This document shows positions 9,659-18,581 of a stretch of DNA of 64,000 bases, piece by piece. Both the position numbers and the translations under genes were made by a program. Numbering within the stretch: the stretch's first letter is position 1; each line of letters begins with the position of its first letter. Where the stretch lies: the NCBI GenBank assembly GCA_003697085.1, contig RFFU01000074.1:135725-199724 (forward strand), written 5' to 3'. The notes under the pieces are model-generated. The model made no database searches. It was not told the origin of the DNA and saw nothing but the letters and a program-made list of their open reading frames with translations. The stretch is from Candidatus Hydrogenedentota bacterium (lineage in GTDB: Bacteria > UBA8481 > J006).

Positions 9659-12600
9659 ATGGAAAGAATATCGGATTTTAACAAACAGGACGGGGTGGGA
9701 AAGTCAAGGGGGTTTGGAATGTCCGGGAGATGGGAAAGGCCGGGAACGGAACGGATTTTTGGAGAAAGGGGGAGAGGATTTCCGGCAATCGTCGCAGCGG
9801 TGATATGTTTTGTCGTCTTCACGGTGTGGTCTCCCGTTTATGCGGATTGTTTTATTTTTAGGGAGAAGATGCCGGACCAATTGGTGCTGGAGGGCATGGA
9901 ATTAGCGGAGAACAAGGAGGAAGCCTTTCAGGGAGAAAATTGTCTTATGGCGCAAGGGACGAAAGAGGAGCCGCCCGAAATTCTTTTCCAGCCCTGTGAC
10001 ATTTCTCATGCGAAAGCGATAAGATTTTTCATCAAAACTCTCGGTACGGAGCCGCTTCCATCCATCGTGATTGAAAGTTTTTCCGGAAAAAACAGTGATG
10101 TTTTGGATTTGAATGATTTTCGATCGGAAACGGGGAGGGGGGGGGGATACGTCGAAATAAGCATTCCGATATCTGCTTTTCAACGGCGGGGAGAGGACAT
10201 CTCTTCGGTGAAAGGACTGAAATTTCTCCCGGCGACGGATTTTCAAATTTTTTTTCTCGATGACATTGAAATAAAGGGAGAGGTAAGGAAGGACGCGGAA
10301 AGCGAAGCGCGGACCTTTGGCGGGCCGACTCGTCGGCCTTGGAAGAAGGACGTCTCGGAGAGCGAGCAGGAGCAAATGCAAGGGGGAGAAGGGGTGGGTG
10401 ACGGAGAAGAGGTGGATTCTTCGCGGGGTGACTCTCTCGAGAAAGGTTTGAATCAGAATAAAGCGAAAGAGGAAGAGGAGGCTCCGCCGCCGGGTGTGCC
10501 GGCGAAGGGGGACAAGTGGGTTCTAATAAAGTACCGGCAATTGGTTCAGGTGCAAACGGCGAACAATGACGTTCTGGTTCTGGTATTCCGCGACAACGGG
10601 ATGAATGATCCCCCCCCGCAGGATGCGAATGCCTACACGATAAACGGGGAAGCACCTCCGGTTGTCGGCCGGTATTCGGCGCCGATTTTTGAGGGGCCGA
10701 ATGTTGATTGGAAAACCCAGCGCTATCCGGTGATCGTGATGCATCGCATGTATCTTCCCTTGCCGAATAAGCAGATGCTTGAGGAGGGAAAGACGTATCA
10801 TATTACCTATCCGGGGGGAGAAACGACTATCGTCTTTTCATCGCGAACGGTTTTGTGTGAGTCGATAAAGGTTAACCAGGTGGGATATAATCCGAAAGCG
10901 ACACAAAAGTATGCCTTTGTTGCGGTTTGGATGGGGGATTTGGGCGGACACCGTCTCAAGGGGAAGAATACATTTGAGGTGGTCAACGAAAAAACGGGAA
11001 AGGTTGTTTTGACGGGGGATGTGGATTTGGTACACGTGGCCCCGCCGAACAGCAAGGACAAGGCGGATGTAGAACAAGAGGTCGGTGGGCCGTTTTACTT
11101 GATCGATCTGTCGAAGGTGCGTCCGCAACCGGGGGAATTCTTTATTGCGATTCCCGGACTCGGACGGTCCTACGATTTCGGTCTTGATGATAAGCATGTT
11201 TTCCATTCGTTTTATGTTCATATGAAGGGGTTTTATCATCAGAGATGCGGCATTGCTCTTGAGGAACCATATACGAAATGGACGCGGGGTATTTGTCATA
11301 CCAAGATGACGATTACCGACGCCGATCCGCCGGATTTCATCAAGGAAAAAGGAACGGAGGTGCGTAAGAGTATCGGGGGACATCATGACGCCGGTGATTT
11401 TGATCAACGATTGAGTCATACGCTGGTTCCCGGGTGGTTGATGAACGCCTACGAACTTTTTCCGGAAAAGTTTGTCGATGGTCAGTTGGATATTCCCGAG
11501 GGGCACAACGGCATCCCCGACATCCTGGACGAGGCTTTGTGGGCCATAAAGCGCTGGGAGGTTCTTCAGGAAGCGGACGGGGGTATTCGGGCGGGGGTGG
11601 AGTCTTACCGTCACCCGTACGCTTATGGTTCGGATGAGGCGAACGCCGCCGCGGATCCTTTGGAGTACCGCACATATAAACGGTACGGCCACACGACATT
11701 GGCCGGAGCGGCGTTGTTCGCGTGGGCGTCACGCCTTGTCCGACGTTTCAATGAAGAGAAGGCGAACGAACTTGCCGAGAGGGCCAAGCGCGCCTGGGGA
11801 TTTTACGAGATGGTCCTGAAGAAGAAGAAGGAGGCGGAGGCGAAGGTTTCCGAGGACGAGTACACGTTGGAGAAAAAGACGGGTGACGTAACGGATCTGG
11901 AGTTTTCGAAAGGGGTGCTTCTATACGCGGCGTGTCAACTGTATCTTCTTACGGGGGAAGAGAAGTATCATCGTGTTTTCCGGGAGATCGCAAAGTATTA
12001 CGGGACTCCTCCCTACGGCGAGTGGCCGGCTCAGTATAACGGGACCTATTACAATTTGAAAGTTGTGAATAAAGGTATGGTCTTCACCCATTATTTCATT
12101 TCGTACCTGCTGGACAAGACGCGGAGAAAAGATCCGGAGACAGTTGAATTACTGAGAAAGGCGGTTCTGAGGAAGGCGGATATTGCCTTGTATGTCATCA
12201 ATCGTCGCAAATGGGCCTATCTCTCTTCAGCGGGATGGGGAATGTCGACGGCCCTGGGACGCTGGGGGGATTTCCTTCTGAACGCCTATGGATTGACGCG
12301 GGATCAGAAATATTTTGACGGCGCCAGCCGGATAGCGGATTACGTCTTGGGGGCGAATCCCCCGGGGTGGTGTTTTACGACAGGCTTGGGGGATCGACCA
12401 CCTTACGATCCGCTTCACCTCGACTCCTATAAGTACATCAAGAAGGGAATGGGGCCGGCTCCGGGAATCGTGATATATGGTTCCCCTTTGGTCCAGCAGG
12501 TGCCCTATATGATTCCCGTGGTTGGAAAGACGCATCCCCTATTTTATGACGGCAAGGTTCCTTTGATGAGGGAGATTGTCGACGGGTGGTCGGTTGTTCT

Positions 12601-12760
12601 TCAGAACGAGTTTACAATTTGGGAGACGATGGCTCCGAATACCTTCCTTCACGCCTGTCTTGCTCCGGAAAAGCCGCTGAAGGGGCAGCAACTTCCGATG
12701 GGGGAACCGAAGATTCCAGGGGGGTATCCGGATCTGAGTCGCTTTCATATTCATCCATGA
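9659..12760 (+). CDS. GH9 family glycoside hydrolase with N-terminal extensions (exported)
   Basis: A 1,033-residue protein. The ATG at 9659 (MERISDF) is preferred over the weaker TTG at 9638. A long basic N-region leads to a hydrophobic segment 'AIVAAVICFVVFTVW' ending near 'VYA', a signal peptide or anchor. Next come a CBM-like beta domain (about residues 60-200), a highly acidic Glu/Gly-rich linker (about 210-280), and the Ig-like domain usual in front of GH9, with 'VNQVGY' near 400. The (alpha/alpha)6 barrel follows, with 'GGHHDAGD' (catalytic Asp near 577/580) and the C-terminal acid 'NEF.IWE' (Glu about 984). GH9 members are mostly endo- or processive beta-1,4-glucanases. The modified active-site motif leaves substrate choice open. 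Confidence 0.9.
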   Translation: MERISDFNKQDGVGKSRGFGMSGRWERPGTERIFGERGRGFPAIVAAVICFVVFTVWSPVYADCFIFREKMPDQLVLEGMELAENKEEAFQGENCLMAQGTKEEPPEILFQPCDISHAKAIRFFIKTLGTEPLPSIVIESFSGKNSDVLDLNDFRSETGRGGGYVEISIPISAFQRRGEDISSVKGLKFLPATDFQIFFLDDIEIKGEVRKDAESEARTFGGPTRRPWKKDVSESEQEQMQGGEGVGDGEEVDSSRGDSLEKGLNQNKAKEEEEAPPPGVPAKGDKWVLIKYRQLVQVQTANNDVLVLVFRDNGMNDPPPQDANAYTINGEAPPVVGRYSAPIFEGPNVDWKTQRYPVIVMHRMYLPLPNKQMLEEGKTYHITYPGGETTIVFSSRTVLCESIKVNQVGYNPKATQKYAFVAVWMGDLGGHRLKGKNTFEVVNEKTGKVVLTGDVDLVHVAPPNSKDKADVEQEVGGPFYLIDLSKVRPQPGEFFIAIPGLGRSYDFGLDDKHVFHSFYVHMKGFYHQRCGIALEEPYTKWTRGICHTKMTITDADPPDFIKEKGTEVRKSIGGHHDAGDFDQRLSHTLVPGWLMNAYELFPEKFVDGQLDIPEGHNGIPDILDEALWAIKRWEVLQEADGGIRAGVESYRHPYAYGSDEANAAADPLEYRTYKRYGHTTLAGAALFAWASRLVRRFNEEKANELAERAKRAWGFYEMVLKKKKEAEAKVSEDEYTLEKKTGDVTDLEFSKGVLLYAACQLYLLTGEEKYHRVFREIAKYYGTPPYGEWPAQYNGTYYNLKVVNKGMVFTHYFISYLLDKTRRKDPETVELLRKAVLRKADIALYVINRRKWAYLSSAGWGMSTALGRWGDFLLNAYGLTRDQKYFDGASRIADYVLGANPPGWCFTTGLGDRPPYDPLHLDSYKYIKKGMGPAPGIVIYGSPLVQQVPYMIPVVGKTHPLFYDGKVPLMREIVDGWSVVLQNEFTIWETMAPNTFLHACLAPEKPLKGQQLPMGEPKIPGGYPDLSRFHIHP

Positions 12761-13095
12761 GGATTCGTTCAGGAAGCAGGCATCGCGGAGTTATGGGCAC
12801 CCCAATGAAGGTAGAGCCGTTTTATGAATGTGAATTTCGTCGGCGCCGAGAAACGGGGCTCTTTTCGGAGAAGGGGGCGATTCTAAGAAGAGCAGGGTAG
12901 GGGGCTTTGTTACGGGGGAGGGTGCGGGCGAGCGGCCGTGTCTGGGCAGGAACGAATTTTCAATTGCCGGCGTGACGCCGGAGTTCCGCGTTCCTTCGGC
13001 GGTGGTTATTTTATCTTCTTTCAAGAATTATTGCGGTTGAATGCTTTTAATCTGATATTAAGATCTCCGCATCCTGCGGAAGGAGGAGAAAGAAA
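12761..13095. other. 335-bp intergenic region with a short CCGGCG hairpin
   Basis: No gene is supported here. It contains a perfect 6-bp hairpin at 12967-12981 (CCGGCG-TGA-CGCCGG) followed by 'AGTTCCGCG'. It ends with a strong Shine-Dalgarno site (GGAAGGAGGAG, about 13079-13089) for the next gene. Short TTG and GATATT boxes around 13031-13059 could be a weak promoter but match poorly. Confidence 0.5.
12967..12981. repeat. Small palindromic element, 6-bp arms with 3-base loop
   Basis: The arms CCGGCG and CGCCGG enclose TGA. The design is the same as the hairpin at 54196-54212: short GC-rich arms, a 3-base loop, then a GTTCC/GTCCC-like tail. Similar small hairpins are commonly dispersed between genes in environmental bacterial genomes. 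The family assignment is from memory, not from a search. Confidence 0.45.
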
Positions 13096-14676
13096 ATGCA
13101 TTTCGATAAAAAACGATGGGACGGGAAACCGCTCCCAAAATGGGAAGAAGCAAGATCCATTCTTCCGGAACCTGTTTTCGAAGGGTGGCCTGCGGCCGTC
13201 GAGGCCTATTGGGGAGCGTGGAAAATCGCTCTGCGGAACATGAGGCAGCCGACGCCAAAAAATGGATTCGTCAGTAATTATATGTATATGGATTTTTCCA
13301 ATGCTATTTTTGCACACGATACGACCTTTATGGTTGCCTATGGTCGATATGGACACCGCTTGTTCTCGGCGGTCGAAAGTTTTGATAACTTTTATGTTAA
13401 ACAGCATCCGACCGGCGAAATCTGCCGCGAAATTGGAATCGAGAACGGGGAGGATTATTGGAAGAATACCGAAGGAGATCCCCTTTGGGTCGCCTTGTAT
13501 GAACCACATAAAAATAACCCCGCAGGATATTATTTCACACGGCCGACGATCAAGAGTCATCCCCAACCTTCTTTTTGCTCTCTTCCCGGCTTGAATGATC
13601 CGTCTTGCATGGCTTGGGGGGAGATGGAGTCATACCGGATTACGGCTGATGCGGCACGCCTGCGCCGTATTCTTCCCGTACAAAAAGCGTGGTACGACGC
13701 ATTCCAGGTATATGTTCGGGCGGAGTGTGGATTCTACGTCACCGATTGGGCCAGTGCGGACAACCATCCGCGGAATCCCTATCTCGGATACGGAGTGGAT
13801 GTTGTGAATCAAATGATCCACCTGGCGGAGCTCTTGTTGGAAATAGGGGGGATAATCGGTGAGGAAGCGGGAGCAGACCGGTATCGCAAAGACGTGGAGG
13901 AAACGGTCGAATTAGTTCAGCGGTTTATGTGGCATGAAGAAACGGCGATGTTTTACGATCTCGACAAGGAACTTCGGATTATTCCCTTTAAGGCGGTATT
14001 TGGATTTTGGCCCATGCTGAGCGGGGCGGCTACTGAAGAACAATGCAAAGCCCTGGTCCAACATCTTGATGATCCAAAAAGCTTTAATCGGAGGGTTCGA
14101 GTGCCGACCTTGGCGGCGGATCAGCCAACGTTTACTCCGAAGGGAAGTTATTTTCATGGAGGAGTGTTTCCTTTTACGAACCATATGGTCATCCGCGGTT
14201 TGGAAAAACAGGGCTACGACCGGCTTGCGCGGGAGATCGCGATCAGCCATTGGTCCGCTTCGGTGGAACTCTTTCAAAAGACGGGGACGGTGTGGGAATA
14301 TCTTCAACCTGACGAGATTGCTCCCGGGGAAGCGGCACTGGGAGATCCCGGTGAAAAAGCGCGCCCCGATTTCGCCGGCTGGGGAGCGCTTCCTGTGATC
14401 GGTTATTTGATCGAGTATGCGATCGGTTTGAAGGCCGATGCCCCCGCGAATACCGTCATCTGGAATTTGACGGAGACGAAGTGTTGTGGCTGCAGGAGGT
14501 TTGCCTTCGGTGACGTGGTAACGGATCTTGTTGCTCTTGAAAGAACGTCTTCCGAGGAAGAACCCCGTTTGGAATTACAAACGAACAAACCGTACAAATT
14601 GATTCTTCGTTGGGGAAAGAACAAAGAAAAAAGAATATCGGTTGGTGAAGATAATCAGAAAATTAAATCCTGTTAA
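13096..14676 (+). CDS. GH63/GH37-like (alpha/alpha)6-barrel glycosidase
   Basis: A 526-residue protein without a signal peptide, so probably cytoplasmic. The sequence shows alternating helical blocks typical of (alpha/alpha)6 toroid glycosidases. Landmarks are a 'FAHDTTFM' segment near residue 73, a 'WASADNHPRNPYLG' block near 220, 'GVFPFTNHM' near 358, and 'DFAGWGALPVIGYLIEYAIG' near 423. The last closely resembles the C-terminal part of GH63 and trehalase-like enzymes. That clan includes alpha-glucosidases, trehalases and mannosylglycerate hydrolases; the substrate here is not determined. A strong AGGAGG site precedes the ATG. It sits between two GH9 genes but the 335-bp gap upstream suggests separate transcription. 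Confidence 0.75.
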   Translation: MHFDKKRWDGKPLPKWEEARSILPEPVFEGWPAAVEAYWGAWKIALRNMRQPTPKNGFVSNYMYMDFSNAIFAHDTTFMVAYGRYGHRLFSAVESFDNFYVKQHPTGEICREIGIENGEDYWKNTEGDPLWVALYEPHKNNPAGYYFTRPTIKSHPQPSFCSLPGLNDPSCMAWGEMESYRITADAARLRRILPVQKAWYDAFQVYVRAECGFYVTDWASADNHPRNPYLGYGVDVVNQMIHLAELLLEIGGIIGEEAGADRYRKDVEETVELVQRFMWHEETAMFYDLDKELRIIPFKAVFGFWPMLSGAATEEQCKALVQHLDDPKSFNRRVRVPTLAADQPTFTPKGSYFHGGVFPFTNHMVIRGLEKQGYDRLAREIAISHWSASVELFQKTGTVWEYLQPDEIAPGEAALGDPGEKARPDFAGWGALPVIGYLIEYAIGLKADAPANTVIWNLTETKCCGCRRFAFGDVVTDLVALERTSSEEEPRLELQTNKPYKLILRWGKNKEKRISVGEDNQKIKSC

Positions 14677-14718
14677 CAAATGAAATAAACCTTGAAAACG
14701 AAATGATGTCGGTTATCC

Positions 14719-14738
14719 TCCGCCTGAGGAGTGGCGGA
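14719..14738. terminator. TCCGCC/GGCGGA hairpin after the GH63-like gene
   Basis: A perfect 6-bp inverted repeat with an 8-base loop, 42 bases after the stop codon and followed by AAAATT rather than a T-run. It may be a weak terminator or a dispersed palindromic element. The remaining gap to 14901 shows no gene. Confidence 0.35.
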
Positions 14739-14901
14739 AAATTGCGGGATTGAATTCGATAGGCGATCGAATAGCTATGGTCGATATCTACAGTGGTCGG
14801 TAGGGATTCTGTGGGATAAGTAACCGCACGGAGTGGAAAGAATGTTTTTGGACCGGCCGAAATGCAGAGAAATGAGAAACGAAATAAGGGGAGGTTGATC
14901 T

Positions 14902-17900
14902 ATGAGTAAGCGATCGGTTGTGTTCCTTTGCCTTATGGTGTTTTTATGTGTGCTTTCCGGTTCAGGTCATGCCTTAACCTTCGATGAATTCCAAAATCTT
15001 CCGGATCAGAAGATTGAAATTCGGAGATCGTTGGGAGTGAGAAAAGCCGTCCCCGTTGCTTCGGATCGGATTCTGGTTGTTCTGGGAATGGACATTACGG
15101 GGGCGTTTGAAAATCCCTTGTCCTATCGCATCGTATCTCTCGAGGACGAAAATTATTCTTATGAGAAATTCGTCAAGCCCGTTGAAGTTTTGAAAGTCAA
15201 TGAAGTAAAGGAGAGCAAGGGGGCGGAAGGTGCTCTGTTTCGGCCGTTTATGCGGACGGAAGTAACGTTGAGCATTCCTTACCCGATGAAGGCGGGGAAA
15301 CGGTATTTTGTCGTCGCCCAAGGGCATCGGGAGACGATGGTGACGGGGGCGCACACCGCGGCATCCTTTGTTTACGAGGGTCCGATCAAGGCTTTTTCCT
15401 ACGATAATACTCTGGATCTTGCGGTTCTGGGGTTGAGAGGAATTGAACCGGTTGGGAATGGAATAATCAAGCTGAGTTTCGGGCCGGATTTCTCCTTTGA
15501 AAAGGGAAAATTGATTCGGAATTATTCCGTGAAAATCAATGGGGAAGAGACGAGAATTCAAAATTTGGGTCTTTATCGAAACATCGAGGCGTACATCCAG
15601 GTGGGGTGGCCGCCCCGGGCGGTTCCCTATGAGGAAGTCTTTCTCCAACTGGCGACCATCTACAAGAGCGGCGATAAAATCGAAGTCGAGGTTTCGGAGG
15701 AAGTTACGGCGTCAAATCGGATGGCCGAGATCGTCTTTGACGATCTAGAGACGTATTCCCGATCATTGAAGGTGAATCAGGTGGGCTATCTGGTGAATTC
15801 CCCTGTAAAAATCGCTTATCTCGGAAGGTGGCTTGGTTCTTTTCCGGAGAAACAACCCAGTGAAACGGGAGGGGCGGGAAAGGATGTCGGTGCCTTGGAG
15901 GAGAATTTTTGGAGTGAGTTGGAGGGGGAAGGAAAGAAGAACGGGGCGAAGGACCAAGAGGGACGGAAGGCGGGCGCGGGAGAAAGGGTCCCGCCGGCTC
16001 TCTTCTTTCCGGGACCGCCGGAGTTTCACATAGTAAAGCGCGGGACACGAGAGGTTGTTTTTACAGGGCAAACGAGGTTGATCCACAAATCAGGGGAATT
16101 CGATGAGGGCATTTATCATTATGACCATTCTGGTGAAAATGTTTATGAAATCGATTTTTCGGATTTTCGGGAGCCCGGTGAATATTTTATCAGTGTGCCC
16201 GGCGTCGGTCGAAGCGTGGATTTTGAGATCGCTGACACCGTCTACGAGAAGGCCTTTCGCGCCGCTGCGTCAGGCGTTTTCAAGCAGAGGTGCGGCATTG
16301 AATTAGCACCTCCTTATTCTCCGGACTGGTACCGCATTCCTTGTCACAAAAAGGGGATCATTGCTGTTACTCAGAAAAAATATCTTCCTCACGATTTTAG
16401 AAAGTTGGACAAGATGATTGATTTTTCTCGCGTGAAATCGGGGGAACCCAGCCCGGAAATCATTGCTTTGAATAGGGATCGCAAACTCCTGGCCTATTAT
16501 CCTTTCGACCGGGATATGAAAGACCACAGCGGTCATGGTTATGATTTGCGTCCGGTGGCCGTCGCCTCGGGTTACGAGCGGGAGGCGGCTTTGATGCCCG
16601 GTGAAAATTATACTTATGGACCGACGGGTGAAGATACAGGGACGGGGCTCTATACGGACGAAATTCCTCCGGAGAAGATCGATTTAAAGGATGGTATGAC
16701 GATTACGATGTGGTTTCGCGACAAGGGGCTCTTTCAATTCCAGGGACCTATTGTAGGGTTTTTCGAGAAAAAGCCGGGTTGGTCGAAACCGCAGTTGGGG
16801 CTTTCAGCAAATTGGGGTGTCTTTTCCGCGGCGGTCGGGGGGGGTGATCGAAGCGGAGGTAACGTTGGAAGATGGAGTGATGGAAAATGGCACCATTTCG
16901 CGTTGGTCGTGGATCCTCAAAAAGGAATGGGGAACAGTTCCTCGGGAGGGAAAAAGAGGAGGAGACGTAAGGAAAAAGGACCGCGGATAAGGAAGATTGG
17001 GTCAAGACATCACCGAGGGAAAAACGAGCAAGAGGAAGAGGAAAAGAAAAAGCGTCAGGGTGTTTATGACAAGATTCCTTATCGTATTTACGTCGATGGG
17101 CAGGAGATGGCTCACGGAGAAGGAAGCGGAGACATCCGTGCGTCGCGGTTTTACATTATGAACGTCGGCCGGACACAGCGAGGAGGACTGGGGGGGAAGA
17201 ACTGGGACGATGTGCGGATCTACACGCGGGCGTTGAGGCCGCGGGAGATTCGAAGTTTGGCGAGAAAGGAAGGCTTGGAGGGACTCAAAATCGCTGCTTT
17301 CGGTGGCCACCATGATGCCGGTGACTACAACCCTCGCTCCCATATCGATGTAGCACAACGATTGATGGATGCCTATGAGATCGCCCCGCGGAAGTTTTAT
17401 GACGGACAACTGAATATTCCAGAGAACAACAATGGAATTCCCGATATCCTCGATGAGGCTTATTGGGCGATGCGCTTATGGGAGCCGTTGCAGGATGAAG
17501 ATGGTGGTGTGTTTAACGGTACGGAGTCTAACGGTGACCCGAATTTTATTCAGACGGTGGAACTTGATCCCCTGGGAGATTTTGCGTATGCCAAGGACGC
17601 TCAGGCCTCTTTCACGTTAGCGGGGGTGTGGGCGCAGGCGGCCCGCATTTGGAGAAAAATCGGGCAGGAGGAGAAAGCGGATGGATTTTTGGATCGGGCG
17701 GTTCGAGCTTACGATTGGGCGAAAGCGCACCCTCCGACGGATGTGAGAAAAGGCCCTCAGTTTGCAGACATTTATATTTCACCTCAAGCGTATGCAGCTG
17801 CGCAGTTGCTTCATACGACAGGGGAAGAAAAATACAACGAAGATTTTATTAATGTCGCCGTCTGGGCGAAAAAGCCGGATGCGAAACTGTCTGTCTATAA

Positions 17901-18501
17901 AAAATATAATCAAGAACTGGCCGCGTGGGCCTACGTCAATTGTCCGGAGGATATTGTGGATCCCGATCTTCAGGAAACGATCCGGAATGCTATTCTGCGG
18001 GAGGCGGATTATTATATCGAGAAATCGGGAACGATGGCCTATAAGTTCATCCGGCATCCAGAGGCGCCGATTGTATGGGGGGTTGGAGCGTATGAAAACT
18101 TCCTCCATCCGGTGTATTGGGCCTATAAACTGACCGGGGAGGAGAGATACAGGGAGTGGATGGTTCGGACCGCGGACAATACATTGGGGGATAATCCTCT
18201 GAGTCTTAGTTACATAGTCGGTTTAGGGGAAAGAACGATTCGGGCTCCGCTCCACAACAGCCGTTTTGGTTTTTTAAAAGGGGAAGTGGCTTCGGGCCTC
18301 CAATGCCAGGGACCGAATGAACAAAACCCCGGATATCGTATGAACGAGATAGCCTACCCCAAAACGGAGCGGAAATTCGCGGCGTTGTACCATTATGCGG
18401 ATGCTCACATCGCGATAGCGATGAATGAGGGGACGATGGGGTCGTTGGCCAATACGATGGCTGCTTTCGGCCTCTTGCTTCCCGACCACGAAGAGCAATA
18501 A
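14902..18501 (+). CDS. GH9 family glycoside hydrolase with a LamG domain inserted before the catalytic Asp block (secreted)
   Basis: A 1,199-residue protein with a clear signal peptide (KRS, VVFLCLMVFLCVLSGSG, cleavage near HA-L). A beta-rich N-terminal region of about 280 residues is followed by the GH9 Ig-like domain ('VNQVGY' near 293) and the first barrel part ('KQRCGIEL' near 465). A concanavalin A-like/LamG domain then intervenes at about 528-792, with 'PFDRDM.DHSGHGYDL', 'WHHFALVVD', 'YRIYVDGQEM' and 'WDDVRIYTRAL'. It carries a Lys/Arg/Glu-rich loop at about 679-718. The GH9 barrel resumes with 'GGHHDAGD' (Asp805/Asp808) and ends with the acid in 'AMNEGTMGS' (Glu1176). Likely a secreted beta-glucanase-type enzyme with a built-in glycan-binding domain. 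The RBS GGGGAGG lies about 6 bases before the ATG. Confidence 0.9.
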   Translation: MSKRSVVFLCLMVFLCVLSGSGHALTFDEFQNLPDQKIEIRRSLGVRKAVPVASDRILVVLGMDITGAFENPLSYRIVSLEDENYSYEKFVKPVEVLKVNEVKESKGAEGALFRPFMRTEVTLSIPYPMKAGKRYFVVAQGHRETMVTGAHTAASFVYEGPIKAFSYDNTLDLAVLGLRGIEPVGNGIIKLSFGPDFSFEKGKLIRNYSVKINGEETRIQNLGLYRNIEAYIQVGWPPRAVPYEEVFLQLATIYKSGDKIEVEVSEEVTASNRMAEIVFDDLETYSRSLKVNQVGYLVNSPVKIAYLGRWLGSFPEKQPSETGGAGKDVGALEENFWSELEGEGKKNGAKDQEGRKAGAGERVPPALFFPGPPEFHIVKRGTREVVFTGQTRLIHKSGEFDEGIYHYDHSGENVYEIDFSDFREPGEYFISVPGVGRSVDFEIADTVYEKAFRAAASGVFKQRCGIELAPPYSPDWYRIPCHKKGIIAVTQKKYLPHDFRKLDKMIDFSRVKSGEPSPEIIALNRDRKLLAYYPFDRDMKDHSGHGYDLRPVAVASGYEREAALMPGENYTYGPTGEDTGTGLYTDEIPPEKIDLKDGMTITMWFRDKGLFQFQGPIVGFFEKKPGWSKPQLGLSANWGVFSAAVGGGDRSGGNVGRWSDGKWHHFALVVDPQKGMGNSSSGGKKRRRRKEKGPRIRKIGSRHHRGKNEQEEEEKKKRQGVYDKIPYRIYVDGQEMAHGEGSGDIRASRFYIMNVGRTQRGGLGGKNWDDVRIYTRALRPREIRSLARKEGLEGLKIAAFGGHHDAGDYNPRSHIDVAQRLMDAYEIAPRKFYDGQLNIPENNNGIPDILDEAYWAMRLWEPLQDEDGGVFNGTESNGDPNFIQTVELDPLGDFAYAKDAQASFTLAGVWAQAARIWRKIGQEEKADGFLDRAVRAYDWAKAHPPTDVRKGPQFADIYISPQAYAAAQLLHTTGEEKYNEDFINVAVWAKKPDAKLSVYKKYNQELAAWAYVNCPEDIVDPDLQETIRNAILREADYYIEKSGTMAYKFIRHPEAPIVWGVGAYENFLHPVYWAYKLTGEERYREWMVRTADNTLGDNPLSLSYIVGLGERTIRAPLHNSRFGFLKGEVASGLQCQGPNEQNPGYRMNEIAYPKTERKFAALYHYADAHIAIAMNEGTMGSLANTMAAFGLLLPDHEEQ

Positions 18502-18581
18502 GAGTAAAAACGAAATACGGGTCGTTCTTCTGATCGGCCCAGCTGTCTAGGTATCAGCGCTGACGAGTAACGGGGAAGAGA

